Below, piece by piece: positions 47,189-56,675 of a DNA stretch of 64,000 bases (the stretch's first letter is position 1; each line of letters starts with the position of its first letter). Origin of the DNA: Paraburkholderia podalyriae (lineage in GTDB: Bacteria > Pseudomonadota > Gammaproteobacteria > Burkholderiales > Burkholderiaceae); assembly GCF_014397785.1 (NCBI RefSeq), contig NZ_VZQQ01000010.1:124001-188000 (forward strand), written 5' to 3'. The notes under the pieces are model-generated. The model searched no databases. It worked only from the letters and a program-made list of their open reading frames with translations, and was not told the DNA's origin. Both the position numbers and the translations under genes were made by a program.

Positions 47189-48527
47189 GCGGGTTGGGGC
47201 GTCGGTCGCGGTGGAAAGCGGGCTGCCGCGTCGCAGGCGCGGCCGCGCGCTCGCGCCGTGGTTCGCGCTCGTCGCCTTTCTGGGCGTACCGCCTTTCATC
47301 TGGCCGCACAGCTGGCTGCTGGCGTACCTCGCGCAAAGCGCGACGATGATCGTATTCGCGCTGTCGTACGACCTGCTGCTCGGCGCGACCGGGCTGCTGT
47401 CGTTCGGCCATGCTGCGTATGCCGGGCTCGGTGCGCTGATCGCCGCGCGCGTGTTCAACGCGAGCGGGATGCCGCTGGTGCTGCTGCCGTTCGTCGGCGG
47501 CATCGGCGGCGCGCTGTGCGGCGTGCTGTTCGGCTTCATCGCGACGCGCCGCGCCGGCACCGCGTTCGCGATGATCACGCTCGGTCTGGGCGAGCTCGTG
47601 GTCGCGGCCGCGTGGACGCTGCCGGGCTGGTTCGGCGGCGAGGCGGGCGTCGCGATCGATCGCGCGAGCGGTGCGCCGCTCGCCGGCTGGAGCTTCGGCC
47701 CGGTGCGCGAGGCCTATGCGCTGATCGCGCTGTGGTGCGTCGCCGCGAGTGTCGCGATGTTCGCGCTGTCGCGCACGCCGTTCATACGGCTGGCGAACGC
47801 GGTGCGCGACAACCCGGCGCGCGCGGCGGCGATCGGCTGCTATCCACGGCGGGTTCGCTATGGCGTGGTGGTGCTGTCGGCGTTTTTTGCGGGCATCGCG
47901 GGGACGCTCGGACTGATCAATCTCGAACTCGTGTCGACCGAGAGCGTCGGCATGATGCGCTCGGGCGCGGTGCTGATCGCGACCGTGATCGGCGGCACGG
48001 CGACGTTTTTCGGGCCGGTCGCGGGTGCGATCGTGCTGACGTTTTTCAGCGTCGTGGTCGCGAGTGTCACGCGGGCCTGGCTGTTCTATCTCGGACTGTT
48101 CTTCGTCGTCGTCGTGATGGCCGCGCCGGATGGGCTCGCGGGCTTTGCGTCGCGTCACATGGCGCGGATTGCGGCCTATGGCTGGCGACGTTGCCGCGCC
48201 GCCTATCTGTGGAGCGCGGCGGCGCTGTCGCTGTGGCTCGCGGCCGTCGTGTTCGCGGTGCAGTGGGCCTATGCGGCGCAGTTCGGCTCGGACCAAGGCG
48301 CGGCTTCAGGGGCGTTGTTCGGCGCGTTGTTCGGCACCGGTGCCGGCGCGGGCGCGGGTGCGGATGCAGCCGGTGCGCCGCTGCTCGCGATGCTCGGCGC
48401 CTCGCCGCTTCCTGTCGCGCTGGCGCTCGTTGCGCTCGCCGCGCTGACCACACGCCATGCGCTGCGCACGCATGCACGCGCCACCGCCCAGGCAGGCACG
48501 GAGCGATCCGCCGGAGCCGCACGATGA
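47172..48527 (+). CDS. Branched-chain-amino-acid-type ABC permease with C-terminal extension (LivM-like)
   Basis: This 451-residue protein carries the LivM core (YDLLLGATGLLSFGHAAYAGL, FIATRRAGTAFAMITLG, NPARAAAIG) in its first about 320 residues. It then adds roughly 110 residues with two more hydrophobic stretches separated by a Gly/Ala-rich linker ([15 protein letters not shown]). LivM proteins usually end soon after the MAAPDGLAG region, so this tail is unusual. The GTG start at 47172 overlaps the LivH-like gene, and the stop overlaps the next ATG (ATGA). Confidence 0.85.
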   Translation: MTIMRKRVGASVAVESGLPRRRRGRALAPWFALVAFLGVPPFIWPHSWLLAYLAQSATMIVFALSYDLLLGATGLLSFGHAAYAGLGALIAARVFNASGMPLVLLPFVGGIGGALCGVLFGFIATRRAGTAFAMITLGLGELVVAAAWTLPGWFGGEAGVAIDRASGAPLAGWSFGPVREAYALIALWCVAASVAMFALSRTPFIRLANAVRDNPARAAAIGCYPRRVRYGVVVLSAFFAGIAGTLGLINLELVSTESVGMMRSGAVLIATVIGGTATFFGPVAGAIVLTFFSVVVASVTRAWLFYLGLFFVVVVMAAPDGLAGFASRHMARIAAYGWRRCRAAYLWSAAALSLWLAAVVFAVQWAYAAQFGSDQGAASGALFGALFGTGAGAGAGADAAGAPLLAMLGASPLPVALALVALAALTTRHALRTHARATAQAGTERSAGAAR

Positions 48528-49324
48528 TCCCCGCGCTCGCGCTCTACGGTGTCGAAAAGCGTTTCGGCGCAACCCCGATCCTGCGCGGCGTCGATCTCGC
48601 GATCGAGCCCGGCGAGCGGCACGCGCTGATCGGCCCGAACGGCGCGGGCAAGTCGACGCTGTTCGACCTGATCGGCGGCGGCGCGCGGCCCAGCGCGGGA
48701 CGCATCCACCTGTTCGGCTCGGACATCACGCGGCTCGCGCCGGCCGCGATCGCGCGCCGCGGCCTTGCGCGAAGCTTCCAGAGCACCAGCGTGTTCCCGC
48801 GTCTGTCCGTGTTCGACAACCTGCGCTGCGCGGCGCAACTTGCCGAGCGCGATCGCACGCGCTGGTGGCAGCGGTTGACCGGCACGCCCGCGGTCGATGT
48901 GCGCGCCGCCGCCGTACTCGACGCGGTCGGCCTGCGCTCGCGCCGCGACGTCGCAGCCGGCACGCTCAGCTACGCGGAGCAGCGCGCGCTCGATCTCGGC
49001 ATCGCGCTGGCGGGCGGCGCACACACGCTGCTGCTCGATGAACCGACGGCGGGCATGAACCGCGCGGAAGCGGCGCGCGCGATCGAACTGATCCGCGACA
49101 CCACCGCGGGCCGCACGCTGCTGATGGTCGAGCACGACATGGAGGCGGTGTTCGCGATCGCCGATCGCATTTCGGTGCTGGTGCAGGGGCGCATCATCGC
49201 GAGCGGGTCGCCAGCTGCGATTCGCGCTGACGCGGCGGTGCGTGCCGCGTATCTGGGCGAGCGCGTCGAGCTCGGCTCAGGCGCGCGGGCGGGTGATGAA
49301 CCGGACCACGGAGCGGGCCGATGA
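48524..49324 (+). CDS. ABC transporter ATP-binding protein (LivG-like)
   Basis: The 266-residue ATPase has Walker A GPNGAGKST, the LivG-type loop RRGLARSFQSTSVFPRLSVF, a signature region of the form LSYAEQRALDLGIAL, Walker B TLLLDEPTAGM and switch MVEHD. All catalytic residues are present. It starts at ATG 48524 overlapping the LivM-like stop and ends overlapping the next start. Confidence 0.93.
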   Translation: MIPALALYGVEKRFGATPILRGVDLAIEPGERHALIGPNGAGKSTLFDLIGGGARPSAGRIHLFGSDITRLAPAAIARRGLARSFQSTSVFPRLSVFDNLRCAAQLAERDRTRWWQRLTGTPAVDVRAAAVLDAVGLRSRRDVAAGTLSYAEQRALDLGIALAGGAHTLLLDEPTAGMNRAEAARAIELIRDTTAGRTLLMVEHDMEAVFAIADRISVLVQGRIIASGSPAAIRADAAVRAAYLGERVELGSGARAGDEPDHGAGR

Positions 49325-50046
49325 GCGCGCTGCTCGACATCCGCGGTCTGAACGCGTGGTATGGCGCGAGCCAGGCGTTGCACGGCGTCACGCTCGGCAT
49401 CGAGCCCGGCGAAGCGGTCGCGCTGGTCGGCCGCAACGGCTCGGGCCGCTCGACGCTCGCACGCGCGATCATGGGCCTCGTGCGCTGCGAGGGCGAACTG
49501 TGTTTCGCGGGACGCTCGCTCGCCGGTCTGCGCACGTTCGAGATCGCGCGGCTCGGGCTCGGCTATGTGGCCGAGCGTCGCGACGTGTTCGCCGCGCTGA
49601 GCGTCCACGAAAACCTGCTGCTAGGCATTGCGCCGGCTGCCGCGTCACGCGTTCGCGGCCGCGCACCACGCTTCACGCTCGACGACGCGTACGCGCTATT
49701 CCCGGTGCTCGCCGAGCGCAAGCGCACGCGCGCCGGCGCGCTGTCGGGCGGCGAGCAGCAGATGCTCGCGCTCGCGCGGGCGCTGCTCGGCGATCCCGAT
49801 CTGCTGCTGATCGACGAGCCCGGCGAAGGACTCGCGCGTCTCGTGATGCAACAGGTCGCCGGCTGTCTGCGCACGCTGCGCGAGCGTGGCGTCGCGATGT
49901 TGTTGATCGAGCAGCGGCTCGTGATCGCGCAGGACATCGCGAGCCGCGTCGCGGTGATGGGGCACGGCGAGATTGTGTTCGACGGCGCGCTGGCGTCGTT
50001 TCTGTCGCGTGACGATGTGATGCGCGAATGGCTCGGGATTGGCTGA
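49321..50046 (+). CDS. ABC transporter ATP-binding protein (LivF-like) with Arg in Walker A
   Basis: The 241-residue ATPase has the LivF layout (AWYGASQALHGVTLGI, AERRDVFAALSVHENLLLG, LSGGEQQMLALARALLGDP, LLLIDEPGEGLA), but its Walker A reads GRNGSGRST. The invariant Lys is Arg43 (codon CGC at 49447-49449). Lys-to-Arg usually weakens ATP hydrolysis, so this half of the ATPase pair may be degenerate or regulatory. Codon AAG to CGC needs two changes, which makes a sequencing error unlikely. It is the last gene of the cluster. Confidence 0.88.
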   Translation: MSALLDIRGLNAWYGASQALHGVTLGIEPGEAVALVGRNGSGRSTLARAIMGLVRCEGELCFAGRSLAGLRTFEIARLGLGYVAERRDVFAALSVHENLLLGIAPAAASRVRGRAPRFTLDDAYALFPVLAERKRTRAGALSGGEQQMLALARALLGDPDLLLIDEPGEGLARLVMQQVAGCLRTLRERGVAMLLIEQRLVIAQDIASRVAVMGHGEIVFDGALASFLSRDDVMREWLGIG

Positions 50047-50067
50047 CGCGCATCATGGACAAGTCAG

Positions 50068-50868
50068 TCAAGCATCCTTGTTGATGATCCATTCATGCGC
50101 CGGATCGTTATGGAAATGCCAGAGCCGCTGGCTGCCCGCCATCACGTTCAGGTAGTACGAATCGTAGCCATACGGCACGATGACCGGGTGATAACCGCGC
50201 GGCACCATGACGACGTCGCGATCCTCGACGGCCATCGATTCGTCGATATCGCGCGAGTCGGTGTACACCCGCTGGAACGCGAAGCCTTGCGGCGGATCGA
50301 GCCGGTGGTAGTAGGTTTCTTCGAGCGAGCTTTCGAGCGGAACGTTGTCGGTGTCGTGCTTGTGCGGCGGATAGCTCGACGCGTGACCGCCCGGCGTTCT
50401 CACTTCGACCACCAGCAGCGATTCCGCCGGCTCGGTCTGCGGAAGAATATCGCACACATAGCGCGTATTCAGCGATTTGCCGCGCGTCGAGCGCGTCATC
50501 GACGCAGGTTCGATCAGCCGCGCCGGATACTCGCCTGTGGCCGGCGCGCTCGCGACTCCAATCTCCGCGTCGCGGCACGCGCGCACCGTCGCGCGCAGAT
50601 TCGGCGGCAGATATACCGCGTAGGGCGCCGCGTCTTCGAACACGCTATCGCGCGAACCGAGCGAACGCCACGTCGTATCTGCCGTTTCGATATCGACCGC
50701 GCCGCTCAGCACGACGATGCAACTTTCGCGCGCCGGCTCGAACACGTACACGAGTTCGTTCGCGCCCAGCCGGTACGCGGCGAATCCCACATAGCGCCAG
50801 CAGGCCGACTGCGGCGTCACGCGCGCGATCGTCTGGCCTTCGCGCTCTGCCTTCACCAATAAGCTCAT
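50068..50868 (-). CDS. iolB: 5-deoxy-glucuronate isomerase IolB
   Basis: IolB isomerises 5-deoxy-D-glucuronate to 2-deoxy-5-keto-D-gluconate in myo-inositol catabolism. The 266-residue cupin-type protein has VEVRTPGGHASSYPPHKHD (metal His residues), LEETYYHRLDPPQGFAFQRV and DVVMVPRGYHPVIVPYGYDSYYLN. The start at 50868 gives MSLLVKAERE and overlaps the iolE stop by 3-4 bases. Confidence 0.95.
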   Translation of the reverse strand: MSLLVKAEREGQTIARVTPQSACWRYVGFAAYRLGANELVYVFEPARESCIVVLSGAVDIETADTTWRSLGSRDSVFEDAAPYAVYLPPNLRATVRACRDAEIGVASAPATGEYPARLIEPASMTRSTRGKSLNTRYVCDILPQTEPAESLLVVEVRTPGGHASSYPPHKHDTDNVPLESSLEETYYHRLDPPQGFAFQRVYTDSRDIDESMAVEDRDVVMVPRGYHPVIVPYGYDSYYLNVMAGSQRLWHFHNDPAHEWIINKDA

Positions 50869-51773
50869 GCTGCCTCCTTGCCGAGCGGCGCATCGACGAG
50901 CGCCCGCAAAGTTCCGTATCCCTTCTGCGCATAGTCGAACGGCGGCGCGACCACCGGGTCCTGCTCCGCCTCGACGACGAGCCAGCCGCAATAACCATGC
51001 CGCTTCAAACGCTCGATCAGCGCCGGAAAATTGACCGCGCCATCGCCGGGCACCGTGAATGCACCGGCGATCACCGCATCGAGAAAACTCCAGTTGCGAT
51101 TGCGCGCGAGCCTCGTCACGGCGGGGCGCACGTCCTTGCAATGCACGTGGCAGACGCGCGCGATGTGCGCGTCGAGCACGGCAACGGGATCGCCGCCCGC
51201 GAACGTGATATGCCCGGCGTCGAACAGCAGGCCGACGGCGTCGCTGGTGCGTGCCATCAACTGATCGACGTCGGCCGGCGTTTCGACGTACGCGCCCATA
51301 TGATGATGATAGGCGAGCCGAACGCCACGGCTCAGCGTATAGCGTGCGAATTCATCGACACGTGCCGCGTACGCGGCCCATTGCGCGTCGCTGAAAAAGC
51401 GCGGCCGTTGATACAGCGGGCGCGGCGCGCCCTGGATCGAATCGGCGACTTCGCCATACACCATCACGGTCGCGCCGTTGCGCGCAAGCAACTCGAGATG
51501 CGGGCCGACCGCGTCGATTTCCTCCGCGACACTGCGTTTAGCCAGTTGTCCCGAGTACCAGCCGGACACGAGCGCGAGGTCGTATTGCGCGAGCAGGGTC
51601 TTCAGCGCTTGAGGTTCGCGGGGAAACTTGTTGCCAAGTTCGAAGCCCTGATAGCCGATCTGGCGACCTTCGGTTAGCGCGACTTCGAGCGGCGTCTCGC
51701 CGCCGAGCGACGGCAGGTCGTCGTTCATCCAGGATAGCGGATTGATGCCGATGCGTACGTCGAAAGCAGTCAT
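50865..51773 (-). CDS. iolE: myo-inosose-2 dehydratase IolE
   Basis: IolE dehydrates 2-keto-myo-inositol. The 302-residue TIM-barrel protein of the xylose-isomerase-like family has FDVRIGINPLSWMNDDLPSLG, GYQGFELGNKFP, LAYHHHMGAYVET, LLFDAGHITFAGG and HVHCKDVR, matching the metal ligands. It overlaps iolB (ATGA), showing coupling, and lies 19 bp downstream of iolD. Confidence 0.95.
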   Translation of the reverse strand: MTAFDVRIGINPLSWMNDDLPSLGGETPLEVALTEGRQIGYQGFELGNKFPREPQALKTLLAQYDLALVSGWYSGQLAKRSVAEEIDAVGPHLELLARNGATVMVYGEVADSIQGAPRPLYQRPRFFSDAQWAAYAARVDEFARYTLSRGVRLAYHHHMGAYVETPADVDQLMARTSDAVGLLFDAGHITFAGGDPVAVLDAHIARVCHVHCKDVRPAVTRLARNRNWSFLDAVIAGAFTVPGDGAVNFPALIERLKRHGYCGWLVVEAEQDPVVAPPFDYAQKGYGTLRALVDAPLGKEAA

Positions 51774-51792
51774 GCCGGAGTCCTCGTGGTTG

Positions 51793-53748
51793 TCACTCGT
51801 GATCGGTGCCTTGGGACGGCGCAGGCGGTGCAGGCGGTGCAGGCGGCGCGGCGCGCGCGGCCAGCTGCGCGTCGTACTTCGCGCGGGCGTCGCGCACTTG
51901 CGCGCGCGCCGACACCTCGGGCACCGCGACTTCCCACCACCAGCCGCCGTCTTCGGTGCTGCGCGCCGGGTCGGTGTCGATGCTGATCACGTACGTGCGT
52001 TTCGCCGCGCGCGCCCGTTGCAGCGCCGCTTCGAACTCGGCGAGATTGCCCGCATGCTCGGCCTCGGCGCCGAGCGCGCGCGCATGCGCGGCGAAGTCGA
52101 TGCGCGGCGCGCCTTCCGGCGCGTGCACGCAATCGTCGAGCAGATTGTTGAACGGTGCGCCGCCGCAAGCCTGTTGCAGTCGATTGATGCAGCCGAAGCC
52201 GCGATTGTCGAGCACGACGACGATCAGCTTCGCGCCGAGCATCACCGAGCTCGCGATCTCGCTGTTCATCATCAGATAGCTGCCGTCGCCAACCATCACG
52301 ATCACCTCGCGCTCGGGCCGCGCGAGCTTCACGCCGAGGCCGCCCGCGATCTCGTAGCCCATGCACGAGTAGCCGTATTCGACGTGATACGCGCCGGGCC
52401 GGCCCGCGCGCCACAGCTTGTGCAGATCGGCGGGCAGCGTGCCGGCCGCGCAGACGACGATGTCGTCGGTCGGCGAGTGCGCGCTCGAGCGCTGCACCGC
52501 GCCGATCACGTCGCCCTCGTAGGGCAGCACCGCGTCGCGTTGCGGCGCATGCGTGAGCGTGTGCACAGTGTCGCGCCAGTTCGCCGCGAGCTTGTGCGCG
52601 CGCGCGGTCCAGCCGCGCTCGGCGTGCCAGCCTTGCAGCGGCCCGGCGAGCGCATCGAGCGCGAGCTTCACATCCGCTTCGACGATGACGCCGCGATGCT
52701 TGAGCGCGTCGAACCCGTTCGCGTTGATCGCGATCACGTCCGCTTGCGTGAACAGTGTGTTCGAACCGGTCGTGAAGTCCTGCAGGCGCGTGCCGAGCGC
52801 GAGCACGCAGTCGGCGTCATGCGCGAGCGCGTTGGCGGCCGGTGAGCCAGTCACGCCGAGCGCGCCGGCGTTCAGTGGATCGTTCCACGCGAGCGCGCTT
52901 TTGCCGGCCTGCGTTTCCGCGACCGGCACGCCATGCGCGCTCGCGAAGCGGTGCAGCGCATCGGCCGCGCCGCTATACAGCACCCCGCCACCGGCGACGA
53001 TCAGCGGACGCTTCGCGTGCCGCAGGCGCGCGCACGCGGCGTCGATATCGTCGCTACGTGGCGCGGGCGCATGAAAGCGCACGACACGCGGCGTAAAGAA
53101 GTCCTCCGGAAAGTCCCACGCCTGTGCCTGCACGTCCTGCGGCAACGCGAGCGTGACGGGGCCGCACGACGCGGCATCGGTCAATACGCGGATCGCGCGC
53201 GGCAACGCGCTCAGTAATTGCGCCGGATGCACGATGCGGTCGAAGTAGCGCGACAGCGGCTTGAACGCGTCGTTCGCGGACACGCCGCCGTCGGTGAAAT
53301 CCTCGAGTTGCTGCAGGACCGGATCGGGCGCGCGCGACACGAAGATATCGCCGGGCAGCAGCAGCACCGGCAGACGGTTCACGTGCGCGAGCGCGGCCGC
53401 GGTCAGCAGATTCGTGGCGCCGGGGCCGATCGACGTCGTCACGGCCATCATGCGGCGGCGCAAGTGCGCCTTCGCGTAAGCGATCGCACTGTGCGCCATC
53501 GCCTGCTCGTTGTGCGCACGCAAAGTCGGCAGTGCGTCGCGATGCTGATGCAGCGCCTCGCCGATGCCCGCGACGTTGCCGTGGCCGAAGATCGCGAACA
53601 CGCCGCCGAACAGCGGTTCGACGTCGTGGCCGTCTTCGCTGGCGACGCGTTGCGCGGCCAGATAGCGCACGAGCGCCTGCGCCATCGTCAGGCGAATCGT
53701 GCCACCGGTGCTGGCTGGGGTGTCGTCATGCATGATGCGCTCGTTCAT
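51793..53748 (-). CDS. iolD: 3D-(3,5/4)-trihydroxycyclohexane-1,2-dione hydrolase IolD
   Basis: IolD is a thiamine-diphosphate enzyme that opens the inositol ring. The 651-residue protein has TPP-binding and central domains (FGHGNVAGIGEALHQ, HNEQAMAHSAIAYAKA, TSIGPGATNL, GDGSYLMMNSEIA, DNRGFGCINRLQ). The C-terminus is extended by a Pro/Ala stretch (APPAPPAPPAP) from a 9-bp repeat around 51825-51850. The start at 53748 overlaps the iolC stop. Confidence 0.95.
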   Translation of the reverse strand: MNERIMHDDTPASTGGTIRLTMAQALVRYLAAQRVASEDGHDVEPLFGGVFAIFGHGNVAGIGEALHQHRDALPTLRAHNEQAMAHSAIAYAKAHLRRRMMAVTTSIGPGATNLLTAAALAHVNRLPVLLLPGDIFVSRAPDPVLQQLEDFTDGGVSANDAFKPLSRYFDRIVHPAQLLSALPRAIRVLTDAASCGPVTLALPQDVQAQAWDFPEDFFTPRVVRFHAPAPRSDDIDAACARLRHAKRPLIVAGGGVLYSGAADALHRFASAHGVPVAETQAGKSALAWNDPLNAGALGVTGSPAANALAHDADCVLALGTRLQDFTTGSNTLFTQADVIAINANGFDALKHRGVIVEADVKLALDALAGPLQGWHAERGWTARAHKLAANWRDTVHTLTHAPQRDAVLPYEGDVIGAVQRSSAHSPTDDIVVCAAGTLPADLHKLWRAGRPGAYHVEYGYSCMGYEIAGGLGVKLARPEREVIVMVGDGSYLMMNSEIASSVMLGAKLIVVVLDNRGFGCINRLQQACGGAPFNNLLDDCVHAPEGAPRIDFAAHARALGAEAEHAGNLAEFEAALQRARAAKRTYVISIDTDPARSTEDGGWWWEVAVPEVSARAQVRDARAKYDAQLAARAAPPAPPAPPAPSQGTDHE

Positions 53749-55769
53749 GCGGCCTGCTCCTGGTGAGCGCGACGAGGCGAATTGCGTGCCGTCGGATCGC
53801 CGCGCGCGCCGCGCCACGCGGCGATCAGTGTTTCGAAGGTCTGGCGCACGCGCGCAATCAATTCGTCGTCGCCGATGTCGCCGGCGAGCCACGCATGGCT
53901 CGGTTCGTGAAAGATCGTGCGGCCGACCGTGAAGCCGCGGCACGTCGCCGCTTGCGCGGCCGCGCGGAAGCCTTCGCTCAATTGCTCGACCGCCGCCGAC
54001 AAACCGAGCAGCACGACGCCGCGGCAATACGGATCGCGCTCGGCGATCAGCGCGTCGATGGTCTGCCATTGCGCGGCGTCCATCGGTTCGAGCTTCCACC
54101 ACTCGGGGTAGATGCCGAGGTTGTACAGGCGCTTCAACGCGCGATACACGATGTCCGGTCCTTGCGGCAGCGACGCATGCTTCGGCGGGATCACTTCGAG
54201 CAGCAATTCATGGCCGCTTGCCTGCGTCGCGTCGTACAGCGCGCGCAGTTGCGCTTCCTGTTCGAGCCGCTGCTCGATCGGCTCGTCGGGATGAAACTGC
54301 ACGAGGCATTTGACGACGTGTTCCTGTGGCCACGCAATCAGCGTGGTGCCGATCGAGCGGCCATGATCGAATTCCAGCGGCACTGAGCCGGGCAACTCGA
54401 CCGGGCGGCCGATCCACCAGCCGCGGCCGGTCGCGGCGTTCAGCGCGTCCTGACCATAGCGGTCGTCGATCAGTACGCCGATACGTCCCTGCAGGTTCAA
54501 CGCGCGTTCGGTCTGCGCGACCGCTTCGACGAACAGGCCCTTCAACGCGGCGATGCGCGCTTCGTCGGCGCCGGTCTGCTGCGCGAGTTCGAAGAACGGA
54601 TTGCGATGATCGAACGCGAAGCCGAGCACTTCGTGCCACGCTTTGCGCGCCGGCGACACACGATGCAGTCTTGCGAGCTTCGCGTCGAGGTCGGGGCGGC
54701 GCATGCGCTGCGGATCGGCCTGCGCTTCGCGCAGGAAGTAGTCGAGCTCGGCCGGTGTCGGCATCGCCGGAGCGCAACCGTGCCGCGACACGACCAGCGC
54801 ACCGCTCGCGTTCGCGGCGCGCGCGCAGGCGTCGAGCGGCTGATCGCGCAACCAGCCGGACAGGAAGCCGGAAGCGAACGCGTCGCCCGCGCCGAGCACG
54901 TTCAGCACGTCGACTTCGACGCCGCCGTGCAGCGGCGCCGCATCGAGCGATGCGGGCACGTCGCCGTCGATGATCTGACAGCCGAGCGGCCCGCGTTTCA
55001 GCACGAGCGTGGCCGGCGTCACGGCGCGCACCACCGCGAGCGCGTCGGCGAGGTCGGTCTTGCCGCCGGCGATGCGAAACTCTTCTTGGGTGCCGATCAC
55101 CAGATCGAACAGCGGCAGAATCCGCTGCAAATGCGCGCTGACGCCCTCGCTCGCGACGAAACGCGTCTCGCCGTCGGCCTTGCCCGTGAGTCCCCACAGC
55201 ACCGGGCGGTAGTCGATGTCGAGCACGGTGCGCACGTCGTTGCGGCGCGCGTAGTCGAGCGCGCGGCGGCTCGTGCGATTGACCTGCCCGGTCGAGAAGT
55301 GCGTGCCGGTGATCAGCAGCGCTTTCGACGACGCGATGAACGCCTCGTCGAAATCGGCCTCGTCGACCGCCATGTCCGCGCAGTTCTCGCGGTAGAAGAT
55401 CAGCGGGAACGTGTCGCGATCCTTCAGCCCGAGCAGCACGAGCGCGGTCAGCCGTTCGTGATCGATGCGCACGTGGCTCACGTCGCAGCCTTCCTTCGCG
55501 AGCGTTTCGGTCAGAAAGCGCCCCATGTGATCGTTGCCGACGCGCGCGAGCATGGCCGCGTCGAGTCCGAGCCGCGCGCAGCCGAACGCGATGTTCGCCG
55601 ACGAGCCGCCGAGATACTTCGCGAAACTCGACACGTCTTCGAGTCGCGCGCCGACCTGCTGCGCGTACAGATCGACGGCCAGCCGGCCGAGGCACACGAT
55701 GTCGAGGGCACGCCCCGGCGCGAACCGGCTGCCTGCTGCGATGCCGCTAGAGGTGCTGGAGTGAGCCAT
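53745..55769 (-). CDS. iolC: Bifunctional 5-dehydro-2-deoxygluconokinase / DUF2090 aldolase IolC
   Basis: The 674-residue protein joins two enzymes of inositol catabolism. Residues 1 to about 335 are a PfkB-type kinase (LDIVCLGRLAVDLYAQQ, GGSSANIAFG, VLNVLGAGDAFASGFL). From about 350 to the end is a DUF2090 domain (VLGFAFDHRNPFFELA, WWKLEPMDAAQW), a TIM-barrel associated with 2-deoxy-5-keto-6-phosphogluconate aldolase activity. The fusion is known in proteobacteria, where no separate iolJ is needed. The start at 55769 is used; the longer frame upstream crosses the intergenic hairpin. Confidence 0.94.
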   Translation of the reverse strand: MAHSSTSSGIAAGSRFAPGRALDIVCLGRLAVDLYAQQVGARLEDVSSFAKYLGGSSANIAFGCARLGLDAAMLARVGNDHMGRFLTETLAKEGCDVSHVRIDHERLTALVLLGLKDRDTFPLIFYRENCADMAVDEADFDEAFIASSKALLITGTHFSTGQVNRTSRRALDYARRNDVRTVLDIDYRPVLWGLTGKADGETRFVASEGVSAHLQRILPLFDLVIGTQEEFRIAGGKTDLADALAVVRAVTPATLVLKRGPLGCQIIDGDVPASLDAAPLHGGVEVDVLNVLGAGDAFASGFLSGWLRDQPLDACARAANASGALVVSRHGCAPAMPTPAELDYFLREAQADPQRMRRPDLDAKLARLHRVSPARKAWHEVLGFAFDHRNPFFELAQQTGADEARIAALKGLFVEAVAQTERALNLQGRIGVLIDDRYGQDALNAATGRGWWIGRPVELPGSVPLEFDHGRSIGTTLIAWPQEHVVKCLVQFHPDEPIEQRLEQEAQLRALYDATQASGHELLLEVIPPKHASLPQGPDIVYRALKRLYNLGIYPEWWKLEPMDAAQWQTIDALIAERDPYCRGVVLLGLSAAVEQLSEGFRAAAQAATCRGFTVGRTIFHEPSHAWLAGDIGDDELIARVRQTFETLIAAWRGARGDPTARNSPRRAHQEQAA

Positions 55770-55807
55770 GAATAGTCCTGAGTAACAGTGCGCGGTGGGT
55801 GCGCGGT

Positions 55808-55839
55808 GGCCGGCCACGCGAAACGCGTCGAGGCCGGCC
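55808..55839 (-). other. Strong stem-loop between transporter ATPase gene and iolC
   Basis: GGCCGGCC (55808-55815) pairs with GGCCGGCC (55832-55839), and the inner CGCG pair closes around AAA. It lies between the transporter ATPase gene and iolC on the same strand, and may set relative expression. Confidence 0.5.
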
Positions 55840-55855
55840 GTGCTGCGCGAATCGG

Positions 55856-56662
<807 letters not shown>

Positions 56663-56675
56663 CGTGAACCTCCTT

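Noticed and set aside
47258..48523. Plus-strand frame over the LivM-like gene that runs into the LivG-like gene
   Set aside because: The first part is an Arg-rich shadow of the LivM-like gene. Only the part from the ATG at 48524 is a real ATPase.
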